Part shown: positions 1-13,384 of the stretch, one piece after another
Layout: every line of letters starts with the position of its first letter
Position numbering within the stretch: position 1 is the first letter of the stretch
Assembly: GCA_020091685.1 (NCBI GenBank)
Contig: CM034601.1
Span: forward strand, 40,455,315-40,519,314
Direction: 5' to 3'
Length of the DNA: 64,000 nt
Origin: Lutjanus erythropterus
Lineage: Eukaryota > Chordata > Actinopteri > Lutjaniformes > Lutjanidae
The notes under the pieces: generated by a model
Databases searched by the model: none
What the model was told of the DNA's origin: nothing
The model's input: only the letters and a program-made list of their open reading frames with translations
Translations under genes and position numbers: made by a program

Positions 1-1577
<1,577 letters not shown>

Positions 1578-2090
1578 TAGTTAAAGTGTAACTTGCAGGT
1601 TAAATGTCCTAATGAGATTTATGCATAATCTTGTGTAAAATGACATTTTAAAAACTTTAATTTAAGTTTTTTTGACATACAGACCAAAAATTATAGGAAA
1701 ATTTGGTCTGTTGGAGCAAAGCTCTTAAAAAACACTTTTTTTCAATGTCGCGTCTATGCATAAAGAAGAGGTACTCGCTGTGCCAGAGTCTGCCTCTGAC
1801 CTATGGGCAAGAGTAGTTTGTCTTGAGTCTGAGTGGTTATCTTTCTCTGGGTTGGTGTTTTTTAGCTAGTTTTACAGTGCATTTCACTTCCGGTGACCAT
1901 GCCGAATCATTATGTAGCTACAGGGACACAAACACCTTCACTGCTGCCTCTGTAACTAAAACACTGGTCTGACTGCCTGCTGACCACAATGCCAAAGAAA
2001 TCTTAAATTAAGTTTTAAAAATGTCATTTTACACAAGATTATGCATAAATCTCATTAGGACATTTAACCTGCAAGTTACACTTTAAACTA
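1578..2090. mobile_element. 513-bp MITE with about 90-bp terminal inverted repeats and TA target duplication
   Basis: The left arm (1578-1668) and right arm (2001-2090) are near-perfect reverse complements of about 90 bp; both outer ends read TA followed by an AAAGTGTAACTTGCAGG-type sequence. The outermost TA fits a TA target duplication, as in Tc1/mariner or some Harbinger-like MITEs. The interior is unique, with a smaller hairpin (cagaccaaaaatt / aaatttggtctg) near 1678-1712. It starts only 84 bp after the exon donor at 1494. The superfamily is uncertain. Confidence 0.85.
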
Positions 2091-4220
2091 TAACCTTTCA
2101 GGAAAGTGGCTTAAATTTAGCTTAGTCAGAGACTATGGAGTAGTGGAGTAAGGTAAGTAACTAATGGAGCTGACAAAACCCAGAATGGAATAGAAAACTG
2201 TAGGACTGGTATGATTTTTGAGACAACCAAACTTGTGGTTCCAAGGGTTCAAAGTTGGCTTGCCATAAGGTTCAGTTTGGCCTGCCGGATGTTGTTCAAT
2301 TTTTGAAAATTGTAATAATTCATTCATAATTATTAATTATTTTCATAATCTGAGCAGGCAAGCATAGTGAAACTTAGTTCAGGAAGTCAGTTATTTAAGA
2401 AAAGTTTGGATCATGGCACCATTTTGCAGCTTAACTACACAATCCAATACAACAATACAATAGGTGTTTGCTTTTGGCTTTGGCCTTCCAGGGAAAAAGG
2501 TTTGGGCATCTCTGATTTAGATTCCAAATAGTCCTTGCACTCAGAACTAAGCAGAAGTTGAACGTGTCTTTTTGAAGGGTTAATTTAAGCTTTAATTAAG
2601 TCCTAGTGTAGCTCTAATTCTCCCCCTGTAATTGGCTTATTTTGATCCAGAACAGGATAAATTTGGGACTATTTTAAAATCAGTCACTTTAAATTAATAG
2701 TTTATTTTAGTCTGGGACTAGGATTATCTGTGAAATTGTCTGTGAAACCAGCCTGTAGTGTCCTAATATAGACACAGTCTTATCACTCCAAAAATCACTG
2801 ACAACAGTTAAACTGCTGGTATTCAGTAGTTAAAGCTGACAGCTGGTTTCATGTTATGAGCTTTTTGCTGTTCTCTGCAACTGAACAGGACACAAGTCAT
2901 CACAATAAAATGAAGATGAACATGACATGGCTGATTGTTACTCAATTATCATTTAGTCAACAATTTTTACACACAAATTATTGAATTGTTCCCTGCATTT
3001 TCTTGTAGGAGCAGCTGTGTTAGCAGCTTCCTAGCATCTATGCTTGCTACATGACCACAAATTGCTGAATTCACAACAAAATAAGTTTATTATAGCCTTA
3101 AGTGCTTTCAAAAAACAATACACAGTGTTTTCTGATCTGCAGTCTAAAGTTACATTACAATTAACTAAACTTCATTTGTTTTGTGGGTGCATTGCAAGAT
3201 TTCATGGTAGATTCACGCCTCCAAATGGTATTCAGCGGAATAGCATGAATTCAATGAAGAAGAGAATGTTTTAAACTACCTACATGTTTTGTATGTGCAT
3301 CCATATGCATGATATAAACAAAATTTGGATGCATTCATATAAATATTTATTTGAGAATTTATTGAAGGATAACCCCTTGAAATGTAGGGGTCTCTGCAGC
3401 CCCTTGCTAAATTAATACTAATATAAATAAGTGCACTAACATCTGTCTGTGTGTGGTAAAGCTTCATTATAAAAAGAGATTAGATAACACAAAGTAAAGC
3501 CTGTCTAGTTTCTGGAGGATTTTCCTGAGTTCATTTACAGTTTTTTACAATTTCCTGCACACAAAAATGAAAAATAACACACAGTTAGTGACACCTGACA
3601 CTAAAGAAGCAAAACTTCACTCCAAACGCTAAACAGTGCTTTTAAAATCACTAAATACACTTCTCTACATTAGATACAGAAATCTAACATTATGTCACTT
3701 TATCCTTTCAAAGCTCTGCTTGTCAAAATACCACACAATTCAAACAATGGATCAAACAAGGCTGTCAGGTGTACAGACACTCAGGTGTTAAATTGAAAAA
3801 CTCTCCAATCAGGCATGAGAACTATAAAAAGTTAACAAATAGGGGATGTGAACAAAGAAAATGAGGACGCAATTCTTTTATTACTGATGAGTATATTTCA
3901 ATGTTTTAAAATCAGCAGCATAATTTTCAAAGCTACTGATCTTTAAAGACACTATGTTGAGTTGAGCATCTTTTCAACATTACTTCCAATTTTCAGTCTG
4001 GCCAAAGAGGTTCAAACTGAAGATTTTTAAGTGCCTCACTTGAGTTACATCTCCTAACCAGCTTGTCAAACCCACTTGCTAATGTGTCAGTTTGTGTGGG
4101 TGTGTGTGCTTGTACGTGAGTGCACATGTGTAGGTGTCTGTGTGTCTGAAAACAAGAATATGAGGAAGAAATAAGAAGCACAGCTAAATCCCTTTGAAAT
4201 GTCCTGCTGTGTTTGTTCAG
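2091..4220 (+). other. kirrel3 intron, no gene seen
   Basis: Intronic AT-rich sequence with no convincing exon. A GT-rich simple repeat (gtgtgggtgtgtgtgcttg...) runs from about 4090 to 4145, just upstream of the transmembrane exon. Short open frames here have no protein-like features. Confidence 0.6.
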
Positions 4221-4328
4221 AGACTCTGCGACTGGCCGTCATCATTGGTGTGGCAGTGGGTGCCTTCCTTGCCCTCTCCATCCTCCTGGGGACATTAGGC
4301 GCTTTCTGCTGCACCAGATTCCACAGAA
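4221..4328 (+). CDS. kirrel3: kirrel3 exon: transmembrane segment
   Basis: This 108-nt exon starts in phase 1 after gtttgttcag and ends in phase 1 before gtaaga. It encodes ETLRLAVIIGVAVGAF followed by a hydrophobic run and then GAFCCTRFHR, so it supplies the single membrane-spanning helix and the first basic stop-transfer residues. The AVIIGVAVGA core and the AFCC motif match vertebrate KIRREL3; the middle of the helix has diverged, as expected for lipid-facing residues. The extracellular linker is shorter than the mammalian linker I recall. The phase-1 exit allows joining either to the exon at 21982 or to the small exon candidate at 17823 without changing frame. Confidence 0.93.
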
Positions 4329-5600
4329 GTAAGATTCTTCTGAATTAAAACTTTGGGTCACATATAGACACCAGAAGGTAGCTTTTATTTTCAGTTTTTT
4401 CATTCTGTGCTAGTGTCTTGTAAACATTGTGGATCCTATTCATGAGACAACAAAAGAGTTCTAAATTCTTGAATTGTGTGATGAAGTCTTAAATGCCTTT
4501 TGAGTTATAAGAAAAAACATATTTTCTTTGGCTCTGTGCAGCTTTTTGGAAACGTTTCACTTTTGCATAGTTTGCATAGTCAAGGTTACAGCAACAGGAT
4601 TGAAAGACACTGGAACTCATGCAAGAACATTTCCATGTTCTTATCTTAAGTTTCTCTTACTTTTTTCATATGAACATACCGCATCAGATTCAACAAATGG
4701 TCGTAACTTAAGATAACTGTGTAAATGATCCACCTGTGTGTATTGGACTGCACATGCATGACAGTTGTAAATTATCATAATTAATGCCCCAATAACACCA
4801 TATAAGGCTGCACTTCATGCCCCATATGTCAGGAAGTGTTCATTCATAAAAGTACCATCAAAGTGTAAAAAGAAGAACTTTACAAGTTCAGAGTTTGAAA
4901 TCCTGCTTTCAGAGATCCATGAAGGAAAATCTGTCATTGTAACAGCATCAGCAGTGGAATGAAAAGACCTGCTTAAGCAAAAGAACAGGAAAGTGCTGTT
5001 TATGCTATGTTACCTGAGGGTCAGACTGTCACTGAAATAAAGAAGAAATGTCTCAATATAAAAATGACTTCAAAGACGAAAAACACGCCTTGCCACAGCA
5101 AGGGGCAAAAGATGACTGCAAGGAGAAGGGGGTGAAGGGAAAGTTTCCATCACAGAGACTGAGGACAGAATAAGAGAGGATATTTCTCTGGACAGAGACT
5201 TCATAAACCTGCATGTGCAGATATATATGAGTGATAACAGCAGACTGACTGCACATGGCCCTACAACAGATCTGGATCTGGTACATTGTGTTCGTATGTG
5301 GGAAAAAAAATAAATAAATACAAGAAAATTAGTAACTATGACAAGTTCTCTTAAATCTCTAGTACACACCACTTAAGAACAAATCTTTCCATATGAGTGG
5401 TTTTTGCATGAGGTTCACTGTCTTGAAGCCAGCATACACACCAGCATAATTCATTCTAAACCACCTTTACTGCAGCCCCTTTTGTAAAAGATGAAAATGC
5501 ACTGACATCAACTATCATCTTGGTTTTGTTTCCAATGGGAAAGGGTAATTGTTATTCATTGCCAGGTCATGTGACTCTGCAGTAGTCAGTTCCACTTTAA
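4329..5600 (+). other. kirrel3 intron, no gene seen
   Basis: Intronic sequence without recognisable exon or complete repeat. An A-rich tract (aaaaaaaataaataaataca) lies near 5300. Confidence 0.6.
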
Positions 5601-6843
5601 CCCTCTGTGCACCCTCATACACATTTTTGTGTTTTTGAGTTTTGTTTTTATGACTGTTTTGGCTGTGTTCATGCAAATGGCATATAATTTCACAAGGCTG
5701 TGTCTTTTTTGGTCAATTTTTGAAATTCAGCATTATTTATTATTAAAATAGGTCTAAAAAACACTGTGTCAGAAATTTACTTCCTTTCAGCTCCCTCGAC
5801 ACATTTTTGTGTTCATTGACTTCCATTAAAACCACAATTCTTTGATCCCCTTAAAAAAAACCTTAAAAATTGATTTCTTTCAATTTTTTTTCTGTCCAGT
5901 GTGAAAGAGGATTAAAAACGCAAAGAAAATATTTACTACTAGATGACACCATTTTCCCATATTTGCCATTGGTTTTCATTACAGCCCTGTTTCAACCCTT
6001 GAGCTGAATTGATTCTGCAAGCTCCTGCAGAACAGCTGAAATAATAAATTCAACTTAAGTGGTCTCTATCTGTTGCCAGTGATGTCAGCATCTAGTGCAT
6101 ATGTATGTTTAACAAATTAGTTTGTGTGTGTATCCAAAGTACAGACATTAAAATCCATATGGACAAAAATAGCTCACTGTAAACCCATATGTGAAGTGTA
6201 ACCTCAGCTTGAGTTTGACTTTTGCTTTGAAAACAAGTTCATCTAACTTTAGAGTCCTGTGATTGGTCAAGCAATAAAAACATTGCATTTTGCAGCAGCA
6301 CATTTACATACACACACACACACAAACACATACACACACCTTCATGTAATAACAGCATCATGCATCAAAGATGCAGCAGTGTGGGAAAAGTAAAACAAAG
6401 TCTGGTTTGTTTAGATATTGAGAACAGTGACTTTGTGCAGGTGCTCTCACAGAAAAACTAAGTAGGTGAAGGTGTGGTAGGTGTAAGTGAGTAGGTGTAC
6501 GTGTAGTGAAGTAGGTGTAGGTGTAGGTAAGTAGGTAAGTAGCCATCAGTCATGGATGACCAAAAGCGCAAACCCCAGCTGATCAAGGATTACAATCTCT
6601 GGAAGGGAGGGGTCAACACCCTGGATCGGGTATATATTTATTTATTTATTTATGTGCTTGTCTGTGATAAATTTTGTGTTTTTATATTCAGTAGTCTATT
6701 TCTTGCATTTATATAAAGATTGAATGATATTTTTGTGTAAGCTGAGGAAGAAGGTGAAAACTTTTAAGTGTAATAAGAGTGATAAAAAACAATGGTCATT
6801 TTACATGGACTATAGGGGAGATTCTTTACTCTAAATCTAATAC

Positions 6844-7930
6844 TGCACAAAAAAATGACAATGAATGAAAATAAATATTGTTGCTAATTGCTGACACATA
6901 CTAGACAGTAATAATCCACCATAAAAATTCTACTTTGCATTTTGTATATTGATTTTAATTCATAGGGCGGCACGGTGGTGCAGTGGTAGCACTTCCGCCT
7001 CACAGCAAGAAAGTCCTGAGTTTGAATCCTCCAGCTGGCTGGGGCAGGGCCTTTCTGTGTGGAGTTTGCATGTTCTCCCCGTGTCTGCGTAGGTTCTCTC
7101 CGGGTTCTCCGGCTTCCTCCCACAGTCCAAAGACCTGCATGACATGCATGACTCTGAATTGCCTGTAGGTGTGAATGTGAGTGTGAGTGGTTGTCTGTCT
7201 CTATGTGTCAGTCCTGCGATGAACTAGCGACTTGTCCAGGGTGAACCCCGCCTCTCACCCAACATCAGCTGGGATAGGCTCCAGCCTTTGGGAATAAGCG
7301 ATTACAGAAAATGGATGGGTGGATGGATTTTAATTCATTTATTGTGTTTTGTTTTGGTTTTTTTTAAAAAACAGTGGCATCTTGTACACAAAATGGTATT
7401 TAAAGGGTTAAAATCCTAAAAATGCTGATTAAAATTATTTTATGAATAAGACTGGAGTTGGAAATAAGGAAAAAGACAAAAAAATTTGGAAAAATATATT
7501 CTTATTATATTTATATTTACATTCATATGAATATACACAAAAATGTGTATGAGGGAGCTTAATGGGAGTAATTTATAAGTCTGACCCTGCACACAAAAAA
7601 TGCAAATGCATCTAAGTCAATGTTGTTAATTATTGACATATACTAGACTGTAATAAACCCCCCTCAAAAAATCCACTTTGCATTTAGTATATTAATTTTA
7701 ATTCATTTATTGTGTTTTTTTAAAAAAACAAAACAAAACAGTGGCATCTTGTACACAAACAGGCATTTAAAGGGTTAAAATCCTAAAATTTATGATGGAA
7801 ATGATTTTTATTATTAAAACTTGAGTCAGAAAAAAGAAATAGCAAAGAAAAAAAAAAAAAAAAAAAAGGGAAAAATACATTGTATATATACACAAAATAT
7901 GTATGAGGGAGCTTAAGGGGATTTTTTTTG
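6844..7930. repeat. Diverged tandem duplication inside the piggyBac-like element
   Basis: Copy 1 (about 6844-7566) and copy 2 (about 7582-7930) share the same order of blocks: ctgcacaaaaaatg, a tgacacatactagacagtaa-like block, ctactttgcattt, ttttaattcat, cagtggcatcttgtacacaaa, gggttaaaatcctaaaa and atgtgtatgagggagcttaa. Copy 1 is longer because a retroelement inserted at 6964. Copy 2 keeps the empty site at about 7693-7707. Confidence 0.8.
6964..7325 (+). mobile_element. L2/Maui-type LINE tail or derived SINE with 13-bp target duplication
   Basis: It begins agggcggcacggtggtgcag, the hallmark start of a very abundant fish repeat, passes through tttctgtgtggagtttgcat and ctcccacagtccaaagacc, and ends in a ggatgg-type simple repeat. 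The exact 13-bp direct repeat gattttaattcat flanks it (6951-6963 and 7326-7338), proving target-primed insertion. It is on the + strand and carries no open frame. I recall this family as the 3' end of Maui-type L2 LINEs; the exact name is from memory. Confidence 0.88.
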
Positions 7931-7945
7931 AGGGTGCACCAAGTG

Positions 7946-8682
7946 TTAAATCAGCAGTGATGTAAACAAGACACCTGGGTGGACATGCTAATTTTTTTGG
8001 TGGAAGCAAAGAGTGTTTGTTGCCAGCACCAATAACTACTGCAACTGTTTTGCTCCTTTTGTATCCATGCACATGTCCTGCTTGGCTTGGCTCTGTTTGA
8101 CTCAGTGGAGTTTGCACTTACTTGAAGGTGTGCATTGACTGATGACACCCTTGTTTTTAGTTGAGCATCAGAACAGTGGATAAACATTTTATGTCCTAAA
8201 AAAATTATTTGCAATTGAAGGTATTTTGATACCTTAAAGCTGTTTAAAGGTGCTTTAGGCACTGAATGACTCCATCTCGCGCGTGCACAGTTCGAGTAGT
8301 AATACCAACAAAGTCACCTGTGAGTGACCCCCCCCCCCCGGATGACCCCAGACAGGCTATATCTTCCAGTGTTGTCAGAGGATCTGTTCCTTCTCACTTT
8401 TGCAGGCGTACTACAGTCATAGCATTAGCTCGGAGCTAATTTTTGCCATTAACTAAGTGTAGCTAGCTAACAGTAGCTGAAGCTAAAGTATTTAGCAGCC
8501 TGTTGCTGGTAGCCTTGTGATCACACATTGTTAGTCGGAGCTGTGAGGTGCTCGCCCTCAAAGGGCTGCGACAAACTGTCCCTCTGGGAAGCGGAGTGTT
8601 GCTGTTTCACCAGCATTGTGGATGCTGGATTCTTCAGATCATCACCATCTTACAAATGGACTCTCGACTGGTAAAGTACCAA
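7946..8682 (+). other. kirrel3 intron, no gene seen
   Basis: No exon found. A run of 12 C lies at 8328-8339. The segment 8395-8530 has repeated tagctagctaacagtagctgaagct-like words typical of interspersed fish repeats, unassigned. Confidence 0.5.
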
Positions 8683-10600
8683 CAGGGTCCAACGTTTCCC
8701 TGCAGGGCAAGTACTCCTCAAATCTACTTGCCCCATCTAAATTCCTACTTGCCCTGTCTAGGACGTTCTTTTCCTATATTATTTATATATAATATATTAT
8801 ATAATTTATGTTCATTATTTGTCGTTAATGTGCTGTTGTTTTGACCTTGTTTGTATTATTTTAACATGTTCAATAAACTTCAAGCTCAGCTCAACATTAT
8901 ATTTAACCGTGAATTTGTACAGATCAGTGCAGTCAGATCAGTGAAATGTTTAAGCGCTCTTCCATTGTAATTAAACAGTACCGGTTACTAGGGTTGTGCG
9001 GTTGGACGAATATATTGTCTATTAATGATGGGCTGAGTCCAACACCGATTGCTTTTTTTTTAGGGCATTGATTTTTAGGGCAATATCATTTTATTCTGCT
9101 AATGTAATAGTCTGCAGAGTGACAGCCTCTGTTCTGCACTGCGCTCTCATCTAGCAGTGCAGTACACACCCACTCAGCTGACCATGAGTGCACTGGGCTG
9201 GGTGACGAGTGAGAGGAAAACAGCCTGCAGAGTTTTTACACTGTTTTTGCATGGTGAATTAAGGATGTATTTTGACCAAACCAAAGTTGTTACCATAAAA
9301 CAAAGATTGTTGGAAGAGTGGACAGACCAACAAAGACAGTTTTGGTGAGTTCTATATGCTTTTCTGTCAAGTTTGAATTACGTGTATTGTTACCGGCCTG
9401 AGCATTCCCCTTTAAGAAGGTGGCCTTATGAATAGTGTGTTTTTGTGTTTTGTGCACGCCCGCAGAGAAGCATGCGTATCCTTCCCCTCCGGTGAGCTGT
9501 GTAGAAGTTACGCTAGTTATAGAATCTGTAAGTTGCATATTCAGAGTGATAAAGCTCAAGTCTACGGCCATAACAGTACTGTGTTGTAATGCTGGAAGAA
9601 AGAGAAGAGCCTAATAGTCCCGGTTCATGTGTTCAGGTATTCCGCCTCCCCTCCTCTGTGTGTGTGAAATCAGCCCGGACTGCTTGTTACCAGCACCAAA
9701 CGAGCCAAGCTAAGGTACCAGCTGTTCCGTACTACGGTTAGGAACTACAAAGCTGAGAAGGCAACAGTATTTTCCGAGGAGTTAACGAGCCAATTAAGGT
9801 TGTCTCAGTTTAGTAAAAGAGAGAAACTTGAATTCAGAAGGTGAATGGTTGTATTTCTCCATTTAAAATGGAAAATAAGTGTGAGAACATGTAATTTCTA
9901 GACACTTTGTGAGTTTATTTTGTCTATTGGATGTAATGAACGCATGCAGCATTCATAACATAGTGAATTTGCCACTTGCGCACATCTCCCAGCAGAGACC
10001 TGAGAGGACGCTAGGAGGTGGGAGGGGGACGAAGATATTGCCAATCCGATGGATGGGCTAATGATGATCATTTTGAAATTTTTTACATATTGCCCAACTC
10101 TACCAGTTACACCCTCCGTACACTCTCTGAACAGTTGAGCCACCTGTTTAACACTGTCATTGCCACGGAAAAATTATCCATTTTTATCGGCTTTAGCCAG
10201 GAATTCTCTGCAGACAGTGCAGTACATAGCCGGTATTGTAGCATTGTAGTCCAGGCACGGATATATTTATTTCCACAAAAGGAGAAACATTCTGCATCTC
10301 TTTTCTGTCTCATAAGCTAATTTTGCTAACTTTGGCTGCAAGCTTTCTACCATTATATTTGAATGAATGTCTGACGTCTGCACGTTAGCAGAGACCTTCA
10401 GCCAATGGAGGCAGAGGCACGCTGTAACTGACCACTCCGGGGCTCCGAAGTAACAGAAAGGAGAGAGGAAAAACATAATGATGATAATAAAAAAAAGATC
10501 TGAGTCGGTGCTTGCCCAATCTGGCATATCTGGGCAGGTTTTGCTTGCCTGCTGGTTATTTTTAGTTGCCCCAGGCAACAGCTGTTAATGTCGGACCCTG
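8683..10600. mobile_element. Non-autonomous TIR element carrying a nested hAT
   Basis: The left end cagggtccaacgtttccc (8683) and right end (reverse complement cagggtccgacattaaca, ending 10600) form short inverted termini with two mismatches in the first 14 bases. The 5-bp word accaa flanks both sides (8678-8682, 10601-10605). Further in, both ends carry gggcaa/cttgcc-rich subterminal repeats. No transposase is present. The superfamily is unsettled: ends look hAT-like, but an 8-bp duplication was not found. Confidence 0.55.
8989..10102. mobile_element. Nested hAT-like non-autonomous element
   Basis: It starts tagggttgtgcggttgg and ends tattgcccaactcta, giving inverted ends of the tagggttggGC type. 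The 8 bases on each side, ccggttac (8981-8988) and ccagttac (10103-10110), are a target duplication with one mismatch, as expected of hAT. It sits wholly inside the 8683-10600 element, so it inserted later. Its 1.1 kb does not encode a transposase. Confidence 0.72.
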
Positions 10601-10605
10601 ACCAA

Positions 10606-11302
10606 ACTCAGAGCATATTGTACTTTGTTGGTGAAGGCAGTGTTTTCGTTCCCTCTACTAGCTTAGCTGTGCTCTGATATCTTGTTTATGGTTAGCGACA
10701 ATGTGTCCGCTTGAGCTAACTTTATTATGGTTGGTAGCATCTTTGATTGTACGTGGTTTACTCAGTAGTTTAACAATAACAACCTGTTGGTAAGGCTGTG
10801 TTTTTGGTCCCTCTCCTAGCAAAGGTGTAGTTTGTTTTATCCTTTTTATGGTTAGCTGCATTGCTTTCGCTTGAGCTAATCTGATTGTTTGGGTAACAAC
10901 ATGACCATACCTGTCTTTTGTAGTTGCAGCATTCCTTCTTTGGATTTAATTTAGCTTTTAACGGTTGGCAGCAGTGCTTTGCTGTGCTAATTTGATTTCT
11001 CTTGGTGGCGACTCGGTCGTAGCTATGCTGTTTTTGTAGTTACAGCATTCCTTATTTGGGCTTATTTTGTTTTGTACAGTTGTACCTATGCTAATCTTTT
11101 TTAAGACTTGATCATACTTGCTGTTTTTGTAGTCACAGCATATGTGGACGGGTTTTATTTTTTACAGGTAGTGGCAGTACTTTCATTTGAGCTGCTTTAA
11201 TTTTTGCTTCTTTTGGATTCTTTTCACAACTTTGGTTGGTGAAGACAGTGTTTCTGCTCCCACTCCCAGCATATGTTGTTTTTCAAGTGTTGTTCTTCAT
11301 AA
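10606..11302 (+). repeat. 5' non-coding repeat region of the DIRS-like element
   Basis: The motif ttggtgaaggcagtgttt...ccctctactagc near 10628 recurs as ttggtgaagacagtgtttctgctcccactcccagc near 11235, and ttttgtagttacagcattcctt-like blocks recur near 10915, 11033 and 11130. These diverged repeats lead directly into the gag-like frame at 11303, so the region is read as the terminal/untranslated part of that retroelement. The precise boundary is not visible. Confidence 0.5.
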
Positions 11303-11752
11303 TTGGTGGCCACCATTATGATGAATTCTCATTGTTGTACCACCTGTATGACTCCTCTGCGGCCTGAAGATGGTCATGACCTTTGGCCCTCATGTCTTGG
11401 TCTTGCGCACCTAAAGGAAGGCCTTTCAGAGGACCCTTGTATGAACTGCAGCTTCATGCCCCTGGCAGTGGGGGCTGTGAGACTGGTTGAGGTAGAGCAA
11501 CTTTTAGGTGGTGTCCCCTCAGCAGAAAAGCTAACTCAAGCTCACAGGCTGTCAATAGCCCGACCTAGTTGGCCAAAGCATTGCACTGTGAAGACTGAAG
11601 GCACTTCCTCCAGGAAGGAGTGTAAGCTTGCTTCCAGAGTGGACCTCCTGACAGCAGAACTTAATCAGATTAAGTCCATCTTTCTAGCCCTCCAAACTGG
11701 GAATGGAACAGTGTGGATGTGTCTACTCCTCAATGTTGGGTCCAGAGGATGA
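11303..11752 (+). pseudogene. DIRS-like gag fragment
   Basis: The 149-codon frame contains CCTTCMTPLRPEDGHDLWPS followed by CLGLAHL, matching the Cys-rich DGH-LCP-CLGL-H motif near the N-terminus of fish DIRS gag proteins. Downstream residues show no further domain. It stops much earlier than a full gag and lacks continuation into pol, so it is a broken copy. The function in an intact element is particle formation. The family call rests on this one motif plus the neighbouring RNase H. Confidence 0.65.
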
Positions 11753-12269
11753 CATTCTCTCGACGACAGGGAATTTGTGGAATATGGGGCAGACTCAGTC
11801 TCCTGTGACACTGTCTCTCATACCTCAGAGGCAGGCTCCCACAGTTCAGGGGGATGCTCAGAGGGGGATATTCAGAGGGTAGCTCCATGGGGCCATCATT
11901 CATGTGGCCTAGGCTCACCTGCAGCTAGATGTGCCGCAAGCCCAACCAGCTGCGCAGTTCGGTCCCTGCCACATTTACTGTGCCTCCTTCAGAGGAATAC
12001 CTGAAGGAGTTGCATGCACATTGGAGAGATTCCAGAACTCTCTCTCACGCAACGTCTGATGGCCGGACACTGGCGGCCATGCAACTGCTGTTGAGACGAC
12101 AATGGTGTGTCCATCATCCCCATGTTGTGTCAGAGAGATGACATGATGCATGCAGCAGCTCATATGAGCCGCCAAGGTAACTCAATGTCACATCTTATGC
12201 TCACCCTGTCATAGCGCTGCCTCCTTGCTCTATCCCCCATGGCAAAAAAGGGCCTTCATGATACTGGGC

Positions 12270-13080
12270 ATGCCCATGGGCTCTGTTCCACCCTGCCGGG
12301 AGAGCGTCACAACAGATGGTTCCCTCTCAGGGTAGGGTGCAGCGTGGCAGAACAGAACAGCTCAGGGGCAGTGGTCTGCTCAGGCCCGCATGAAACATAT
12401 CAGTGTGCTACAGCTACAGGCTGTGCACCGAGCACTCAAGCACTTTCTCCCATACCTGAGGGGGAGGCATGTGCTAGTTTAGTTGAAGTTTAGTAGAACA
12501 TCTCGACCGTCTCTCAAATAAATCACCAAGGGAGCACCAACTCTGTGTGGATGCTGTGACCTGAGGTGACCTAGCGCCTCCTAACTTGGGCAGCCCCCTG
12601 CTTAGCCAGCCTGAGGGCAGTGTATCTACCGGGGAAACAGAACAAGGTAGTGGACTTCATTTCCTGCTGCAAGCCTCCTCCAGGGGAGTGGCGGCTTCAC
12701 CCAGAGGTGATGCTCCGCATCTGGGACCTCTTTGGCAAGGCGGAGGTGGATCTTTTTGCCTAGGCAGAGACTACCCATTGTCCCCTCTGGTTTACCTGGA
12801 TGGAGGAGCCCAGCCCTCCAGGGCAGGATGCCCTCAAGTGACCAGAGGATCTTCTTTATGCATTCCTGCCAGTACCTCTGATTATGGTATCAGTGGGTTC
12901 TTCTTCATCAGGGCCATGTGGTTTCCTCTTCTGCACAAACTCTGTTGCTGCTCGCCATGGCGCCTTCCTGACAGGAGGGACCTCCGGTCTCAGCTGGCTG
13001 GCCGGGACTGGCATCTCAACCCTTGCCGTCTTCAGCTGTGCAGCTTCAGCTGGCCTCTGCAGGGGCCAGCCCACTGCTGA
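12270..13080 (+). pseudogene. DIRS-like RNase H region, frameshifted
   Basis: Reading across frames gives, in order, SVTTDGSLSG (first RNase H aspartate region), ISVLQLQAVHRALKHFLPYL, LPGKQNKVVDF, PPPGEWRLHPEVM and FGKAEVDLFA with the following TTHCPLW. These are the signature blocks of the RNase H domain in fish DIRS-type elements. Several stops and at least two frame changes separate them, so no protein can be made. The 3' tail (about 13080-13260) may contain the beginning of the recombinase, but this is weak. Confidence 0.8.
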
Positions 13081-13384
13081 ACGAATATATAGGCACCGTC
13101 CATGACACTGTTCTGGATGCTATGAGAACAGGTGGCGGCTGCTCTCTATTTCGTGTTCAGGCAGGAATTAGGACCCTGTTTCTGCAAGGTACAGAGCCTC
13201 TGACGACACCTGAAAACATAGCCTCTCAAGTCACAGATGACTTTGCTGGTATTACTACTTGATCTGCGCATGCATGAAATGGAGTTATTCAGTGCTTAAA
13301 GTGCTGCCTCTGGTGGTCATCCAGGATTCATAGAACCGTAGTTAAACTTTCGTTTACATCAGTACTAACTAAATAGAACTATCA

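Larger units (their letters stand above)
5601..7945. mobile_element. Non-autonomous piggyBac-like element
   Basis: The element is bounded by TTAA at 5597-5600 and TTAA at 7946-7949, the target site of piggyBac-type transposons. Its ends form imperfect inverted repeats: left ccctctgtgcaccctca, right (reverse complement) cacttggtgcaccctca, 14 of 17 identical. Related caccctcatacacattttt / tccctcgacacattttt motifs recur inside near both ends as subterminal repeats. No transposase is encoded in its 2.3 kb, so it would depend on a source element. A local duplication and a SINE/LINE insertion have enlarged it. Confidence 0.75.
11303..13380 (+). mobile_element. Decayed DIRS-like tyrosine-recombinase retrotransposon
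   Basis: The order gag-like protein, RNase H, and possible recombinase start, all on +, fits the DIRS group (retrotransposons that integrate by a tyrosine recombinase). Between gag (ending about 11752) and the RNase H portion (from about 12300) most of the reverse transcriptase is missing. Multiple frameshifts and stops are present. The end (13325-13380, catagaaccgtagttaaac...) resembles the terminal repeat of fish DIRS elements. It lies in a kirrel3 intron in the gene's sense direction. Confidence 0.75.

Noticed and set aside
8548-8844. A 98-aa open frame
   Set aside because: No domain or motif, crosses the left border of a transposon at 8683, and no splice context is evident.
12586-13080. 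A 164-aa protein on the + strand
   Set aside because: The true signal (RNase H blocks of a DIRS-like element) is spread over other frames; this frame only catches pieces such as DYPLSPL next to them.
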